Origin: a virus
IMG/VR virus record: IMGVR_UViG_3300020166_000052
Coordinates: 1 to 36,678 of that record
Length of the DNA stretch: 36,678 nucleotides
Strand: one strand, 5' to 3'
Below, in pieces: positions 18,303 through 24,015 of the stretch. A program made the translations under genes and the position numbers. How positions within the stretch are numbered: position 1 is the first letter of the stretch; the number at the start of each line of letters is the position of its first letter. Under the pieces are notes generated by a model. The model was not told where the DNA came from. It ran no database searches and saw only the letters and a program-made list of their open reading frames with translations.

Positions 18303-18731
18303 ATGAAAAAAACAATTCTAGTAACCGCATTATTAATGACTATTTTTTCTTTTGGTCAAACATTTGAAAAGGCAATCATAAGTGAGAACACACATATTTA
18401 TAACCCTGTAAAAAATCTGGAGTGTAGAATGATTAGAGCGATAACCCCCCACAATGGAGTCCATTTTTCCGATGAAGGGGTCACGGTTTACGTTCAAGTG
18501 TACGGTATTCTGGAAGATGGAAGCTTGTTCCAATTGCCGCAATATTCTGAAAAAGTAGTTTACTCGAGACAACAGGTCGATGGTATGTTTTCACAATATG
18601 ACAATTCAATAGATTCTAACGAAAGTTTTATAGACGAATTCAATACGATGCTAAAATCAATTTTACTTCACGAAACAATGGCGCAAGGTTATTTTGGTGG
18701 GGACAAATTTAGTATTTATAACACAGATTAG
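18303..18731 (+). CDS. Small secreted protein in fibre block
   Basis: A 142-aa protein with a Sec signal peptide (MKKTILVTALLMTIFSFGQT). The mature part (~123 aa) has strands around GVTVYVQVYGILEDGSLFQL and an acidic helical end. No domain is recognised. It is the last member of the signal-peptide run, directly before the lysis genes (2-base gap). It may be a fibre accessory or a periplasmic protein. Confidence 0.55.
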   Translation: MKKTILVTALLMTIFSFGQTFEKAIISENTHIYNPVKNLECRMIRAITPHNGVHFSDEGVTVYVQVYGILEDGSLFQLPQYSEKVVYSRQQVDGMFSQYDNSIDSNESFIDEFNTMLKSILLHETMAQGYFGGDKFSIYNTD

Positions 18732-18733
18732 TA

Positions 18734-19018
18734 ATGAATAAATATTGGAAGACTTACTGTTATTTTATGATCGCTCTTTTTTTAGTAGCGATGATTGCGA
18801 ATGGTTTTAACGCAAATTTCTTTTGGGGACATGATAATTATACAATTCAAAAGTTGTCGTTAAATTTTTCCAGCCTTACAGTGCTTGACATTAGCTTAGT
18901 GGTTTTACATTACATTTTTATTAAGGAAAACAAAACACCTTCAAGGTGGTGGCAGATCTTTTTAACGGTCGCAAACGTTGCGGTGGCCGTTGCAAACATA
19001 ACCCTTTTAATGCGCTAA
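18734..19018 (+). CDS. Small membrane protein, holin candidate
   Basis: A 94-aa protein with three likely membrane segments: residues ~8-26 (YFMIALFLVAMIANGF), ~45-63 (LTVLDISLVVLHYIFI) and ~73-92 (WQIFLTVANVAVAVANITLL), with charged ends. Size, topology and place just ahead of the endolysin fit a class I holin. Three membrane genes lie here in a row, so which one triggers lysis cannot be told from sequence. Confidence 0.55.
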   Translation: MNKYWKTYCYFMIALFLVAMIANGFNANFFWGHDNYTIQKLSLNFSSLTVLDISLVVLHYIFIKENKTPSRWWQIFLTVANVAVAVANITLLMR

Positions 19019-19022
19019 TATT

Positions 19023-19307
19023 ATGTCAGGAGAAATGGAAAAAGTGAACGCGCTCAGTAAAATAGCAAACAGTCAATTATTAACGCTTCTTTGTGTTGCG
19101 ATATTTTTAGGCGGCGTGGTTTACCTACAGCACCAAGAACGGCAAAAAGAAACTCTAAGGCAGGAAAAAATAACCGATCATCTTTTTGAAAGATCAAATG
19201 AAGTTATTGAAAAAAATACCAAAGCATTTGAGAAGTCAACCGATGCCTTTCACGATCAAAAAGAGGTCATTTCAGAGTTAAAAATACTGATACAAACAAA
19301 AAAATAA
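19023..19307 (+). CDS. Small single-helix membrane protein with coiled-coil tail
   Basis: A 94-aa protein. One membrane segment at ~17-35 (LLTLLCVAIFLGGVVYL) is followed by a ~55-residue charged helix with heptad-like spacing (QRQKETLRQEKITDHLFERS). The layout resembles BhlA/UviB-type holins or inner-membrane lysis accessories. It lies between two other small membrane genes and upstream of the endolysin. Confidence 0.5.
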   Translation: MSGEMEKVNALSKIANSQLLTLLCVAIFLGGVVYLQHQERQKETLRQEKITDHLFERSNEVIEKNTKAFEKSTDAFHDQKEVISELKILIQTKK

Positions 19308-19313
19308 ATAATT

Positions 19314-19652
19314 ATGATACTCATTTTACAACAGATAGGCGTCGGGATTTTAGCGGTTTTAATCTACAACGTATTCAAGTTTCAGAAACTTTTAAATAAA
19401 AAAGAATTAGCGACAAAAACGTTTTGGAGATCTTTTTGGATAGAGTCAAAAGCCACTTGGATATGGACAGCTTTAATGCTTGTTTTGATTAGTGTAGTCA
19501 TATATGCCTTACCAGAATCGGCTGAGTCTATAAGCACATTGACGGGGTTAAATGTTGGCACACAATTAGTCTCTTTTTTTACCTTAGGACTAGGGCTCTC
19601 AAGCTTAGTTGATACTAAAAATCAAGGTAAAAACGAAAATAAAAATCAATGA
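19314..19652 (+). CDS. Small membrane protein, holin-like
   Basis: A 112-aa protein with hydrophobic segments at ~1-20 (MILILQQIGVGILAVLIYNV), ~49-66 (TWIWTALMLVLISVVIYA) and ~80-97 (LVSFFTLGLGLSSLV), and a hydrophilic Lys/Asn-rich C-terminus. It could be a holin, antiholin or membrane anchor of the lysis block. Its stop overlaps a 17-codon ORF start (ATGA). Confidence 0.5.
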   Translation: MILILQQIGVGILAVLIYNVFKFQKLLNKKELATKTFWRSFWIESKATWIWTALMLVLISVVIYALPESAESISTLTGLNVGTQLVSFFTLGLGLSSLVDTKNQGKNENKNQ

Positions 19653-19702
19653 AACTACCAAACTCCATTTCTGCAATTCGTTATTCAAAACCAAAATTGT
19701 AA
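19649..19702 (+). CDS. 17-codon mini-ORF ahead of endolysin
   Basis: An ATG overlapping the previous stop opens a 17-codon frame (MKLPNSISAIRYSKPKL) whose TAA is followed immediately by the endolysin ATG. It exactly bridges the gap between the two genes, so ribosomes could pass from the membrane protein to the endolysin by reinitiation. It is in the same frame as the endolysin. It could equally be chance in a 50-base gap. Confidence 0.3.
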   Translation: MKLPNSISAIRYSKPKL

Positions 19703-20119
19703 ATGAAACATTTAGATATAGCTTTTAGTCAGTATGGAGTTAAAGAAATCGTAGGAAAGAATCATAATCCAATGGTTTTAAAGTACTTCAATGAGACAGG
19801 TCACGAATTGGTCAAGGATGATGAAACAGCGTGGTGTAGTGCCTTTGCAAATTGGGTGTGTAAAAAGGCTGGCCTTGAATATTCAGGGGCTTTAAATGCT
19901 CGTAGTTGGCTGAACGTAGGTTGTGAGGTTGAGGCTCCAAAATTGGGGGATATAGCGATATTTTCAAGAGGCAATCCTAACGGGTGGCAAGGTCATGTTG
20001 GGTTCTTTATTAGAGAAACAAAAAACTGGGTTTATGTTCTTGGTGGAAATCAAGCGAATCAAGTAAAAATATCTGCCTATCCAAAAAGTAGATTGTTAGA
20101 ATTTAGAAGATTAACATAA
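19703..20119 (+). CDS. Endolysin (Cys/His peptidase, TIGR02594-like)
   Basis: A 138-aa protein of the NlpC/P60-CHAP-like fold as found in the TIGR02594 family. Catalytic Cys45 is in ETAWCSAFANWV, His98 in WQGHVGFFIRE and a third polar residue in LGGNQ (~N116). A GDIAIFSRG strand lies between. It would cut peptide bonds in peptidoglycan during lysis. There is no signal peptide, so it needs a holin, which fits the three membrane genes just upstream. Its stop overlaps the spanin-like gene by one base. Confidence 0.8.
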   Translation: MKHLDIAFSQYGVKEIVGKNHNPMVLKYFNETGHELVKDDETAWCSAFANWVCKKAGLEYSGALNARSWLNVGCEVEAPKLGDIAIFSRGNPNGWQGHVGFFIRETKNWVYVLGGNQANQVKISAYPKSRLLEFRRLT

Positions 20120-20775
20120 TGAAAAATATATACCACCACGCAATAACAGTTGCTTTAATCGTTCTTTGCATTTATTTATGGAGAGGGAAAAAATATAGTG
20201 AAAAAGTTTCCACAAACAATATTGAAACCTTGACGAGCGACATAAAGGAATTTAAAACAAAGCAAGGTCTTTGGGCTTCGGAAAAACAAGCGTTTGAGGG
20301 CACTGAAAAAGACTTAAAGCAAATTATTAAGACTAAGGACGCCGCACTACAAAACGCTCTTAAAACCTTTAAAAAGCGAGTTGCAGCCGCTAGTATTAAA
20401 ACGATCGTAGAGATAGACACTGTTTTTATTCCTTATGATAAAACAGTAGATTTTGAGTTTAGCGAAACTTTCAAAAAAGATACAAAGTACTATTCAATCA
20501 ATGGCGTGGCAAATCAAAAAGGTGTTGATGTCTTAAACGTATCAATTCCAAACACACAAACCCTTGTGATAGGTAAAAAAAGAGTTGGTTTTTTAAAACA
20601 TGAAACGACTGTTGATGTAATTAATTCCAATCCACTTATAAAAGTTGATGAACTTGAAGCCTTTTCCTTTAAAAGCAAACCTAAACGTTTTGGATTAGGT
20701 ATTTTTGTAGGTTATTCTACAGAATTAGAGGTGGTTATAGGTGTTGGAGTCTCTTATAATTTAATTTCATTTTAA
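20119..20775 (+). CDS. Spanin-like protein (inner-membrane anchor, coiled coil, outer-membrane-type end)
   Basis: A 218-aa protein. It has an N-terminal membrane anchor (~8-22, ITVALIVLCIYLW), a periplasmic coiled coil (~25-95, rich in Lys/Glu/Gln), a strand domain around DTVFIPYDKTVDFEF, and a C-terminal ~30-residue part of alternating hydrophobic strands ending in Phe (GLGIFVGYSTELEVVIGVGVSYNLISF). The terminal aromatic and strand pattern resemble outer-membrane beta proteins. Directly after the endolysin, this suggests a one-piece protein that joins both membranes, as u-spanins do. Small proteins of this type are common after endolysins in this phage group; the exact mechanism is inferred. 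Confidence 0.6.
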   Translation: MKNIYHHAITVALIVLCIYLWRGKKYSEKVSTNNIETLTSDIKEFKTKQGLWASEKQAFEGTEKDLKQIIKTKDAALQNALKTFKKRVAAASIKTIVEIDTVFIPYDKTVDFEFSETFKKDTKYYSINGVANQKGVDVLNVSIPNTQTLVIGKKRVGFLKHETTVDVINSNPLIKVDELEAFSFKSKPKRFGLGIFVGYSTELEVVIGVGVSYNLISF

Positions 20776-20782
20776 AACTTAT

Positions 20783-20813
20783 TTGTATTTTGTTTATAGT
20801 TTTATTAGTTTTG
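20783..20813 (+). promoter_or_regulatory. Bacteroidota-type promoter for 20836 gene
   Basis: A TTG at 20783-20785 (within TTTG) and a TAGTTTTG box at 20806-20813 are 20 bases apart, matching the TTTG-N19..21-TAnnTTTG consensus of primary sigma promoters in Bacteroidota. Transcription would start near 20820, just upstream of the GTG at 20836. It separates the late lysis operon from the accessory zone. Confidence 0.55.
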
Positions 20814-20835
20814 TTAAACTATAATTCAATTTATC

Positions 20836-21249
20836 GTGCCAAAAAAACCAAAAAAGAAAAAAAGATACCCCCACAAATTAGCCGAAAATTACCCTTCAAA
20901 CAGCCTTTATAATTGGGAGTTGTTTAGTGATAAAAAACTTAAAATTCGGAAGGAAGCAGCTAAACAAATTATAGAGGACCACATCATACTTTACGATATG
21001 TTTTGGGCAACCAATGATTTCGTGAACCACTTAAATGATGACAAAGACAATATTTTCAAAGTTGAAGAAAAGTTAAACGGACTTAGTAAATTATTTGTTC
21101 TAGGTATGATCGATGACCTTGATCATCAGGACAATCTTACCAATACTGCGAATGATATTATTGAAACGACTCGGGGCTCCAGTATGAGTATTAAAGATCG
21201 TGCGGAAATGGTTGAAATGTCACTTAGGCAACGGATTCTACATTTGTAG
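20836..21249 (+). CDS. Hypothetical protein with basic N-terminus
   Basis: A 137-aa protein with a GTG start placed 23 bases after the promoter box. The first 12 residues are almost all Lys/Pro (PKKPKKKKRYPHK); the rest is helical and acidic. No known domain. It has its own promoter, so it can be expressed apart from the lysis operon. It could be a nucleic-acid binding or small late-acting protein; nothing more can be said. Confidence 0.5.
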   Translation: MPKKPKKKKRYPHKLAENYPSNSLYNWELFSDKKLKIRKEAAKQIIEDHIILYDMFWATNDFVNHLNDDKDNIFKVEEKLNGLSKLFVLGMIDDLDHQDNLTNTANDIIETTRGSSMSIKDRAEMVEMSLRQRILHL

Positions 21250-21341
21250 GGTTGTCTTATATTTTAAAAAAACTGAAAAAATGAAAATATAAAATATTAT
21301 ATTTTTAAATAAAAATAATGGGGTTTTAAAAAATACAGATT

Positions 21342-21403
21342 ACCAACACCGTATAAGATTTCGTTGGCTTTTTTGCCAATGAATTTTATACAAGTACGTT
21401 ACC
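21342..21403. repeat. Imperfect inverted repeat A (attC-like shape)
   Basis: Arm 21342-21368 pairs with 21375-21403 across a T-rich 6-base loop. Paired blocks include GTATAA with TTATAC and CGTTGGC with GCCAATG (one G-T pair). The outer ends carry CCAAC and GTTACC, so the conserved AAC/GTT of attC sites is present. The structure is extensive and lies between facing genes, so a bidirectional terminator is an alternative. The rest of the 21250-21422 gap is AT-rich with no gene. Confidence 0.5.
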
Positions 21404-21422
21404 AAAAATAAAAAAGGGCGAC

Positions 21423-21905
21423 TTACTCAGTCGGCTTACTCTTGTATTTAAAGTAATCAATTGCTATATCTAAGTTTTGTATTCCTGTATGAGCAACTTT
21501 TACATACCCAAATCTTTTATCTACCCAGCTTTCGTAACTAATTCCTGCACCATATTCAAAAACAGGATTTAATATAAAAAAATAAGGGTCTTTAGTTTTA
21601 TCAAGCCAATCAAATACTTGTTTTTTGTTTTTGTAAAAATCGTTTTTAGCTAATTCTAATTCTCGTTCTTCACTTGAAAAGTGTCTTTTATTTAAAATTG
21701 CTCGTGTTCCAATTGTATCACTAAAATCAAGATGTTTTATTGTTTCGATTAACGCTTTGTTTTTTATATAATTAAATAATTGAAATCTTATAAAACTTCC
21801 TAAATAATTATAGTATTCAACACTATTTTCAATACATTTTTTTTTCGTATTTTCTTCAATCTTAAACCAAGTAGGTTCAATTTTATTAAAAGCTATTGCT
21901 TTCAT
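21423..21905 (-). CDS. Orphan accessory protein, reverse strand
   Basis: A 160-aa soluble protein (MKAIAFNKIEPTWFKIEEN at the start) with no recognised family. It is Phe/Tyr/Lys-rich with a central helical region and a C-terminal part with EYGAGISYESWVDKRFGY. It is on the opposite strand to its neighbours, bounded by inverted repeats A and B. That setting is typical of mobile cargo genes (defence, exclusion or toxin-type), but no such motif is seen. Confidence 0.5.
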   Translation of the reverse strand: MKAIAFNKIEPTWFKIEENTKKKCIENSVEYYNYLGSFIRFQLFNYIKNKALIETIKHLDFSDTIGTRAILNKRHFSSEERELELAKNDFYKNKKQVFDWLDKTKDPYFFILNPVFEYGAGISYESWVDKRFGYVKVAHTGIQNLDIAIDYFKYKSKPTE

Positions 21906-21955
21906 TTTTTCTTACTGTTTATAATTCAATTTTTCGTGCTGTTTAGGTCGCTACG

Positions 21956-22098
21956 ACACCTTATACCAATAAATATAAGTAATGGGGCGGCACGGCTTTA
22001 ACGGTTGGTCTATGGACTTATAATAAAATGCCATAAATTCATCAGCTTGAGTTTCACAAACACCCCACATACTCATATTCAAAACGTTGTATTGGTGT
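21956..22098. repeat. Imperfect inverted repeat B (long attC-like shape)
   Basis: Arm 21956-21987 pairs with 22063-22098 over an internal region of ~75 bases. The paired blocks include GGGG/CCCC at the inner end, ATATAAGTAAT with a bulged partner, and an outer ACACC/GGTGT. The right arm carries CGTTGTAT, the left arm ATACCAAT. Length and bulges resemble long attC sites. No gene lies in the gap 21906-22197; 22099-22197 is AT-rich sequence without features I can name. Confidence 0.45.
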
Positions 22099-22197
22099 TA
22101 CATATTTTATAATTATGTATTTTCTTATTTTCGTTTTATTTAGTTTTTAGTTAATATTCTCGCACTAGCCATATCTCCGATCAGTTGTAGTGTAATA

Positions 22198-22530
22198 CTA
22201 TCTTATAGGTTTATTTACAATGCCTGTTTTATAAAGAAGAAACTTTAAATCTTCTTCATTTTCTATAAGTCCGTTGTACACTAATATAGTTTCATTATCT
22301 TCTAAATTCCTTTCAAAAGTTTCTCTATCATAAACCCTGTGTAAAAATATCTTATAAAGTCTATGTTCTAATCTATCTGATTTTAGATACGTTTCAATAG
22401 GGCAATGTAAAGTTGCGGTTAAAAAAAATCCATAGTCAGGATTTAAGTAGTCTTTAAGAATGAAATCATTCCAGGTTGACCATAAGTTTTTATCAGTCTT
22501 TTTAAAATATTTTTCTATAAGCTCTTGCAT
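22198..22530 (-). CDS. Orphan accessory protein, reverse strand
   Basis: A 110-aa soluble protein rich in Leu, Tyr, Glu and aromatic residues (KYFKKTDKNLWSTWNDFIL). It has no recognised domain. It lies between inverted repeats B and C, on the same strand as the 160-aa gene. It has no clear TAnnTTTG promoter just upstream. Cargo status is inferred from orientation and flanking repeats. Confidence 0.45.
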   Translation of the reverse strand: MQELIEKYFKKTDKNLWSTWNDFILKDYLNPDYGFFLTATLHCPIETYLKSDRLEHRLYKIFLHRVYDRETFERNLEDNETILVYNGLIENEEDLKFLLYKTGIVNKPIR

Positions 22531-22574
22531 TTAAATAAAGTTTGTGGCTTAAATTCCGTACTACACACATCAAT

Positions 22575-22650
22575 GTATATGGTTTTGTAAGTCTAATTAA
22601 TATTCGTTTTCAATTTGTAACTTTCTGCTATGGCTTACAAAACCATATAC
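22575..22650. repeat. Inverted repeat C with 17-bp perfect arms
   Basis: GTATATGGTTTTGTAAG at 22575-22591 is the exact complement of 22634-22650, with a 42-base spacer. It is followed by TCAACGTTATTT, again giving an ACGTT motif at the right end as in repeats A and B. The 22531-22764 gap holds nothing else but the promoter box upstream of the next gene. Confidence 0.6.
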
Positions 22651-22738
22651 TCAACGTTATTTAGTCAAAAATACAATGTATTTAACTTAAAAACAAATAT
22701 TATTTACATTATTTAATGATTAATACTATTTTATTTTG

Positions 22739-22746
22739 TATCTTTG
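22739..22746 (+). promoter_or_regulatory. Putative -7 box for 22765 gene
   Basis: TATCTTTG fits TAnnTTTG exactly and is 18 bases ahead of the ATG. A matching TTG about 20 bases upstream is lacking, so the promoter may be weak or regulated. Confidence 0.35.
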
Positions 22747-22764
22747 CTTAAAATCAAGATATAA

Positions 22765-23043
22765 ATGAGTTTACTTAGATTAAAGAGCCTATTAGATAAA
22801 GATACAACAGGCAGATCGTTAGCTAAAAAACTAGGGGTAACACCCAACACGGTAAGTAATTGGGTTAAAGGTCATTCATTGCCAAGCGGTGAGGACTTAA
22901 TTAGAATCGCAACCGCATTAGATGTAGATATAAGAGACCTGTTCAAATCAACCAAAACAAAAGACGCTCACGACCTCTTAAATGAGGCTATAAAAAATAT
23001 TACAGTCGTGAGTGAACGAATTAAAAATAAACAAGATGAATGA
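22765..23043 (+). CDS. XRE-family helix-turn-helix regulator
   Basis: A 92-aa protein. Residues ~7-62 form an XRE/Cro HTH: TGRSLAKKLGVTPNTVSNWVKG holds helices 2-3 with the recognition helix at PNTVSNWVKG, followed by LPSGEDLIRIATALDVDIRDLF. The C-terminus is a short charged helix. It is a second likely regulator apart from the CI-like protein and is next to the cassette zone. It may control accessory genes or act in lysogeny; the target is unknown. Confidence 0.75.
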   Translation: MSLLRLKSLLDKDTTGRSLAKKLGVTPNTVSNWVKGHSLPSGEDLIRIATALDVDIRDLFKSTKTKDAHDLLNEAIKNITVVSERIKNKQDE

Positions 23044-23059
23044 AATAATAGTTAAACAA

Positions 23060-23091
23060 TGCCTAGCTATTATTTTTATATAGTGTTGGCA
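23060..23091. repeat. Short hairpin D (attC-like half-sites)
   Basis: TGCCTAGCTAT pairs imperfectly with ATAGTGTTGGCA around an AT-rich loop. The right end GTTGGC fits the GTTRRRY core of attC sites; the left end GCCTAGC is one base from its complement type GCCTAAC. It is shorter than usual attC sites. A separate 9-bp AAATAATAG/CTATTATTT repeat overlaps it and could be a terminator of the 22765 gene. Confidence 0.35.
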
Positions 23092-23108
23092 GTAGTTAAT
23101 TACTAAAG

Positions 23109-23336
23109 ATGGAAGAAAAGATACAAGAAATTATAAACGATGGCAAAGAAAACGTAGAACGTGCTGAAACAACAGTTACCAATTTAAGAAATAGAATAGA
23201 CTTTTGCCAAGTACATAAGTTTGCAGAAGAGGAAAGAGTTGCACGTTTGAAACTTGATGCAATGGAAATGGTTGTTTATAGATACAGACAGACGTTAAAA
23301 CAATTTCAAGACACGCTAAATGCTTGGAACTCTTAA
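23109..23336 (+). CDS. Small helical protein inside a cassette-like unit
   Basis: A 75-aa protein, nearly all charged helix with coiled-coil character (IQEIINDGKENVERAETTVT). No known family. The front flank at 23085 (GTTGGCAGTA, then a gap, then ATTA) is the near-exact complement of the back flank TAATTACTACCAAC (23334-23347). The gene thus fills a unit bounded by complementary ends, like an integron cassette. It begins 23 bases after the GTT core. Function unknown. Confidence 0.55.
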   Translation: MEEKIQEIINDGKENVERAETTVTNLRNRIDFCQVHKFAEEERVARLKLDAMEMVVYRYRQTLKQFQDTLNAWNS

Positions 23337-23340
23337 TTAC

Positions 23341-23379
23341 TACCAACGTTGAGCGTATGAAACGTAGCGTTTAGTAAAC
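23341..23379. repeat. Hairpin E (attC-like)
   Basis: GTTGAGCGTATG pairs with CGTAGCGTTTAGT over a 3-base AAA loop, with one bulged G and several G-T pairs. The left end begins ACCAAC and the right end has GTTTAGT. A bulge on one arm and AAC/GTT ends are the attC-type features seen. It is shorter than typical sites. Confidence 0.35.
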
Positions 23380-23415
23380 CTAAACTTTGAATTAAACAAC
23401 TAATTAATAATTTTT

Positions 23416-23748
23416 ATGGCAAGAGAAAACGAATTTGAATGGCGACAGTTTTGCAGACTTGGTGAAATGATTGGTGATGGATTGCACCATGAAGAGCCTT
23501 GGATAAGTAAGGAATATAAAAAACTGCAAAAAATATTACTTCCTGAAACCGAAATAGAAAAAGAGTACAAAAGAAAGGCTCGCAAATTAAGGAATGAAAA
23601 TATAAATAAGCAGATAGCCGAAAGACTAAAAACGGACAGATGTACTTGTGGAAGTGAGCTAAAACAATATAGGTCTGGAAGCAAAACTGTTGCTTGTACT
23701 AAAGTTGAATGTGGCAAAAGGTTTACTTATAAATCTAAAAGGAAATAA
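23416..23748 (+). CDS. Small protein with C-terminal zinc-ribbon-like end
   Basis: A 110-aa protein. The N-terminal ~70 residues are charged and helical (ETEIEKEYKRKARKLRNEN). The last 35 hold CTCGSELKQY and ACTKVECGKRF, two Cys pairs as in a zinc ribbon. It lies between cassette-like ends E and F. It may bind nucleic acid; family not recognised. Confidence 0.5.
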   Translation: MARENEFEWRQFCRLGEMIGDGLHHEEPWISKEYKKLQKILLPETEIEKEYKRKARKLRNENINKQIAERLKTDRCTCGSELKQYRSGSKTVACTKVECGKRFTYKSKRK

Positions 23749-23753
23749 AAATT

Positions 23754-23930
23754 ATGGACGAATTAAAGAAGAAAGTTTTAGAATAGACAAGAGGTTTACC
23801 AATAGAAGGCGACACAAAAGAAGAAGTAAAAGGCTCAATAAAAGCCAGATTGTGGGATTTAGAATGTGAATTTTTCCAAGAAGCCAAAGCCTTCTATGAT
23901 ATGGTAGATAAATTAGATATACCAGACTAA
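23754..23930 (+). pseudogene. Small ORF interrupted by an in-frame amber codon
   Basis: From ATG 23754 the frame reads MDELKKKVLE, then TAG (23784-23786), then continues as TRGLPIEGDTKEEVKGSIKA and on to DKLDIPD and TAA at 23928. The stretch after TAG is protein-like (acidic/basic helix) and there is no start codon immediately after the stop. One base change (CAG to TAG) would explain it, which suggests a recent pseudogene; amber read-through is the alternative. It lies 5 bases after the zinc-ribbon gene, in the same cassette-like unit. Confidence 0.5.
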
Positions 23931-23941
23931 TAATTTTATTT

Positions 23942-23993
23942 GTTTATAACACAAAGCTAAACGCCGTTTTAATGGCGATTTAGCAACTGTTAT
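23942..23993. repeat. Imperfect inverted repeat F (attC-like)
   Basis: ATAACACAAAGCTAAACGCC pairs with GGCGATTTAGCAACTGTTAT over an 8-base loop. GCTAAA-CGCC and GGCG-A-TTTAGC form the inner stem with one extrahelical A; ATAAC and GTTAT form the outer stem, with an unpaired spacer between. Two boxes, a spacer and a bulged base on one strand is the attC arrangement. It is the best-formed short site in this zone. Confidence 0.5.
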
Positions 23994-24013
23994 CGAGCGT
24001 TTTTAATGCTCGA
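23993..24013. terminator. Hairpin next to integrase stop
   Basis: TCGAGC and GCTCGA form a 6-bp perfect stem over a 9-base loop, three bases beyond the integrase stop codon. It has no clear T-run on the integrase side, so it is only a candidate terminator. It directly abuts repeat F. Confidence 0.4.
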
Positions 24014-24015
24014 CC

